In this document: in pieces, positions 5,265-6,329 of the stretch
Layout of the letters: each line of letters begins with the position of its first letter
Position numbering within the stretch: position 1 is the stretch's first letter
Source of the DNA: Acidobacteriota bacterium
GTDB taxonomy: Bacteria > Acidobacteriota > Blastocatellia > Pyrinomonadales > Pyrinomonadaceae
Length of the DNA stretch: 6,329 nucleotides
Direction of reading: 5' to 3'
NCBI GenBank assembly: GCA_029777145.1
Contig: JAKOSS010000212.1
Coordinates: 1 to 6,329 of the forward strand
Notes under the pieces: generated by a model
The model's database searches: none
The model's input: only the letters and a program-made list of their open reading frames with translations
What the model was told of the DNA's origin: nothing
Position numbers and translations under genes: made by a program

Positions 5265-5292
5265 AAGATAAAGTTTACGGGACGCGATTCAA
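5265..5292 (-). promoter_or_regulatory. Candidate asd promoter giving a near-leaderless transcript
   Basis: On the minus strand TTGAAT (5287-5292) and TATCTT (5265-5270) are separated by 16 bp, each matching four of six sigma-70 consensus bases. A start about seven bases past the -10 box falls only some 3-5 bases before the asd ATG at 5254, in line with the missing Shine-Dalgarno. Hypothetical. Confidence 0.4.
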
Positions 5293-5327
5293 AAAAGAAA
5301 GGGAGCGGTTTGGCGGGCAGGCGCCTC

Positions 5328-6329
5328 TCAGAGATTGAGTTCGCGGCGGGTTACGAGGAAATTTATGATCCGTTCACGCGAGACGACCCCGCGAAGCGTT
5401 CCGCCGTCGAGCACGGGAAGTTGATTGACGTTCTCTCGGCCGATGATCTCGAGCGCGTCGATGGCCGGGGTCTTGAGATCGACCGTGTGCAGATCGGCGA
5501 TCGGGCGCATCACGTCGCCGGCGGTCTTGAATTTCCACAAACGCCGCTCGACGGTGGCGATCTCGCGGGGCGTGATCAGTCCGACCGGGGCGCCGTTCTC
5601 GGCGACCATGAACCAGCGATCGCCCGATTTCAGCAGAAAATTGTCGACGATGTGATCGATGCTCGTATTGGACTCGACCACCGGAAAATTGCTCTCGAGC
5701 AAGCTTTCGACCCGCAGATTTCCGAGCGCGCGGCGCAACTCGACCTCGAGATACGACGCCTTTGCGGCATTGAGCAGAAACCAGCCGATAAAGGCGATCC
5801 AGAGCCCGCCGAACCCGGCTCCGCCAAAGAAGAGAAACAGTCCCAGAACGATGAACATGACCGCCAGGAAATGTCCGGTCTTCGATGCCGCTGTCGTCGC
5901 CCGGTCACGGTCGCCGGTCAATCGCCAAACGATCGATCGCAATACGCGGCCGCCGTCCATCGGAAAGCCGGGCAACATGTTGAACGCCGCCAGTGCAACA
6001 TTCACGAAACCAAGCCAAACAAGGATCGCGAGCGCCGGACTGTCCGGATCGCTTCCGGGGGTCCAGCCGAGGGTGCGCGCGACGCCCAGACAAACGGCGC
6101 CGATAACGGCGCTCGTGATCGGTCCGATGATCCCGAGCCAGAACTCGGTCTGCGGATCTTCGGATTCCTTCTCGATCCGCGCCACGCCCCCGAGCGCGAA
6201 AAGCGTCACCGAACTGACCGGAAGCCCTTTCAGTCGGGCGACGAACGCGTGCGAGAATTCATGGACGACGATCGCCGCGAAAAACAGGATCGCCGTCAGA
6301 ATCGACATCGACCAGATGACCGACGCCGC
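5328..6329 (-). CDS. Site-2-protease-type (M50) membrane metalloprotease with C-terminal CBS pair, 5' end cut
   Basis: This is an intramembrane zinc protease of family M50, in the subgroup carrying two CBS domains. The frame is open to the window edge: seven codons (AASVIWS) precede the Met at 6308, and family members have an extra N-terminal membrane segment, so the true start is probably outside. Counted from Met6308, the zinc motif HEFSH is at 16-20 (His16, Glu17, His20) and the third ligand region [11 protein letters not shown] is at 110-120 with Asp118. Membrane segments lie at about 1-20, 57-80, 92-112 and 145-180. CBS domains follow at about 199-255 and 262-318; CBS pairs in general bind adenine nucleotides or similar ligands and could tune activity. 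The substrate is unknown. The stop is 73 bp upstream of asd on the same strand. The two look independently transcribed, given the candidate asd promoter between them. Confidence 0.92.
   Translation of the reverse strand, partial: AASVIWSMSILTAILFFAAIVVHEFSHAFVARLKGLPVSSVTLFALGGVARIEKESEDPQTEFWLGIIGPITSAVIGAVCLGVARTLGWTPGSDPDSPALAILVWLGFVNVALAAFNMLPGFPMDGGRVLRSIVWRLTGDRDRATTAASKTGHFLAVMFIVLGLFLFFGGAGFGGLWIAFIGWFLLNAAKASYLEVELRRALGNLRVESLLESNFPVVESNTSIDHIVDNFLLKSGDRWFMVAENGAPVGLITPREIATVERRLWKFKTAGDVMRPIADLHTVDLKTPAIDALEIIGRENVNQLPVLDGGTLRGVVSRERIINFLVTRRELNL

Noticed and set aside
5291..5325. Rho-independent terminator of the protease gene
   Set aside because: There is a T-run on the minus strand (5291-5296) and a 4-bp GGCG/CGCC stem (5312-5315 with 5322-5325), but the stem is short and about 15 bases from the T-run.

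Overview
The window carries two purine-biosynthesis genes side by side (purQ, purS), a third purine gene (purB), the aspartate-pathway gene asd, a membrane zinc metalloprotease with CBS domains, a small Tic20/DUF4870-type membrane protein, and the 3' part of an exported protein I cannot name. Coding DNA is GC-rich and the spacers are AT-richer. The style of the genes and the heptanucleotide-filled spacers suggest an environmental bacterium, perhaps Acidobacteriota (Blastocatellia/Pyrinomonadaceae-like). That placement is an impression from protein style, not a proven assignment.

Layout, left to right. 1-677 (+): exported-type protein, 5' end outside the window. 678-851: repeat-filled spacer between convergent genes. 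852-1544 (-): purQ. 1545-1721: repeat-filled spacer. 1722-1970 (-): purS. 1971-2116: divergent promoter region without repeats. 2117-2503 (+): DUF4870-type membrane protein. 2504-2516: 13-nt convergent spacer. 2517-3809 (-): purB. 3810-4213: repeat-rich spacer without a gene. 4214-5254 (-): asd. 5255-5327: short spacer with the likely asd promoter. 5328-6329 (-): site-2-type protease, 5' end outside the window.

PurS and PurQ are two of the three subunits of FGAM synthase (step 4 of IMP synthesis); the large subunit PurL is not in the window. PurB acts later in the same pathway and again on the way to AMP. Asd feeds lysine, methionine and threonine synthesis and, in most bacteria, diaminopimelate for the wall. 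The minus-strand order protease - asd - purB - purS - purQ is a same-direction cluster, but the plus-strand DUF4870 gene and long spacers break it into several transcription units.

The standout feature is not a gene. Four of the six spacers are filled with tandem 7-bp units from a few families: GTRAGCN, GGTCAGT, RTTCAAR and ATCCRAA. Arrays stay in 7-bp phase for up to 16 units, often switch strand within a spacer, and in one place form a 19-bp perfect inverted repeat. The stop codons of three genes lie inside heptads, and the start codons of purQ and purB are only about 6 bp from an array. The two spacers without arrays are the divergent promoter region and the short protease-asd spacer.
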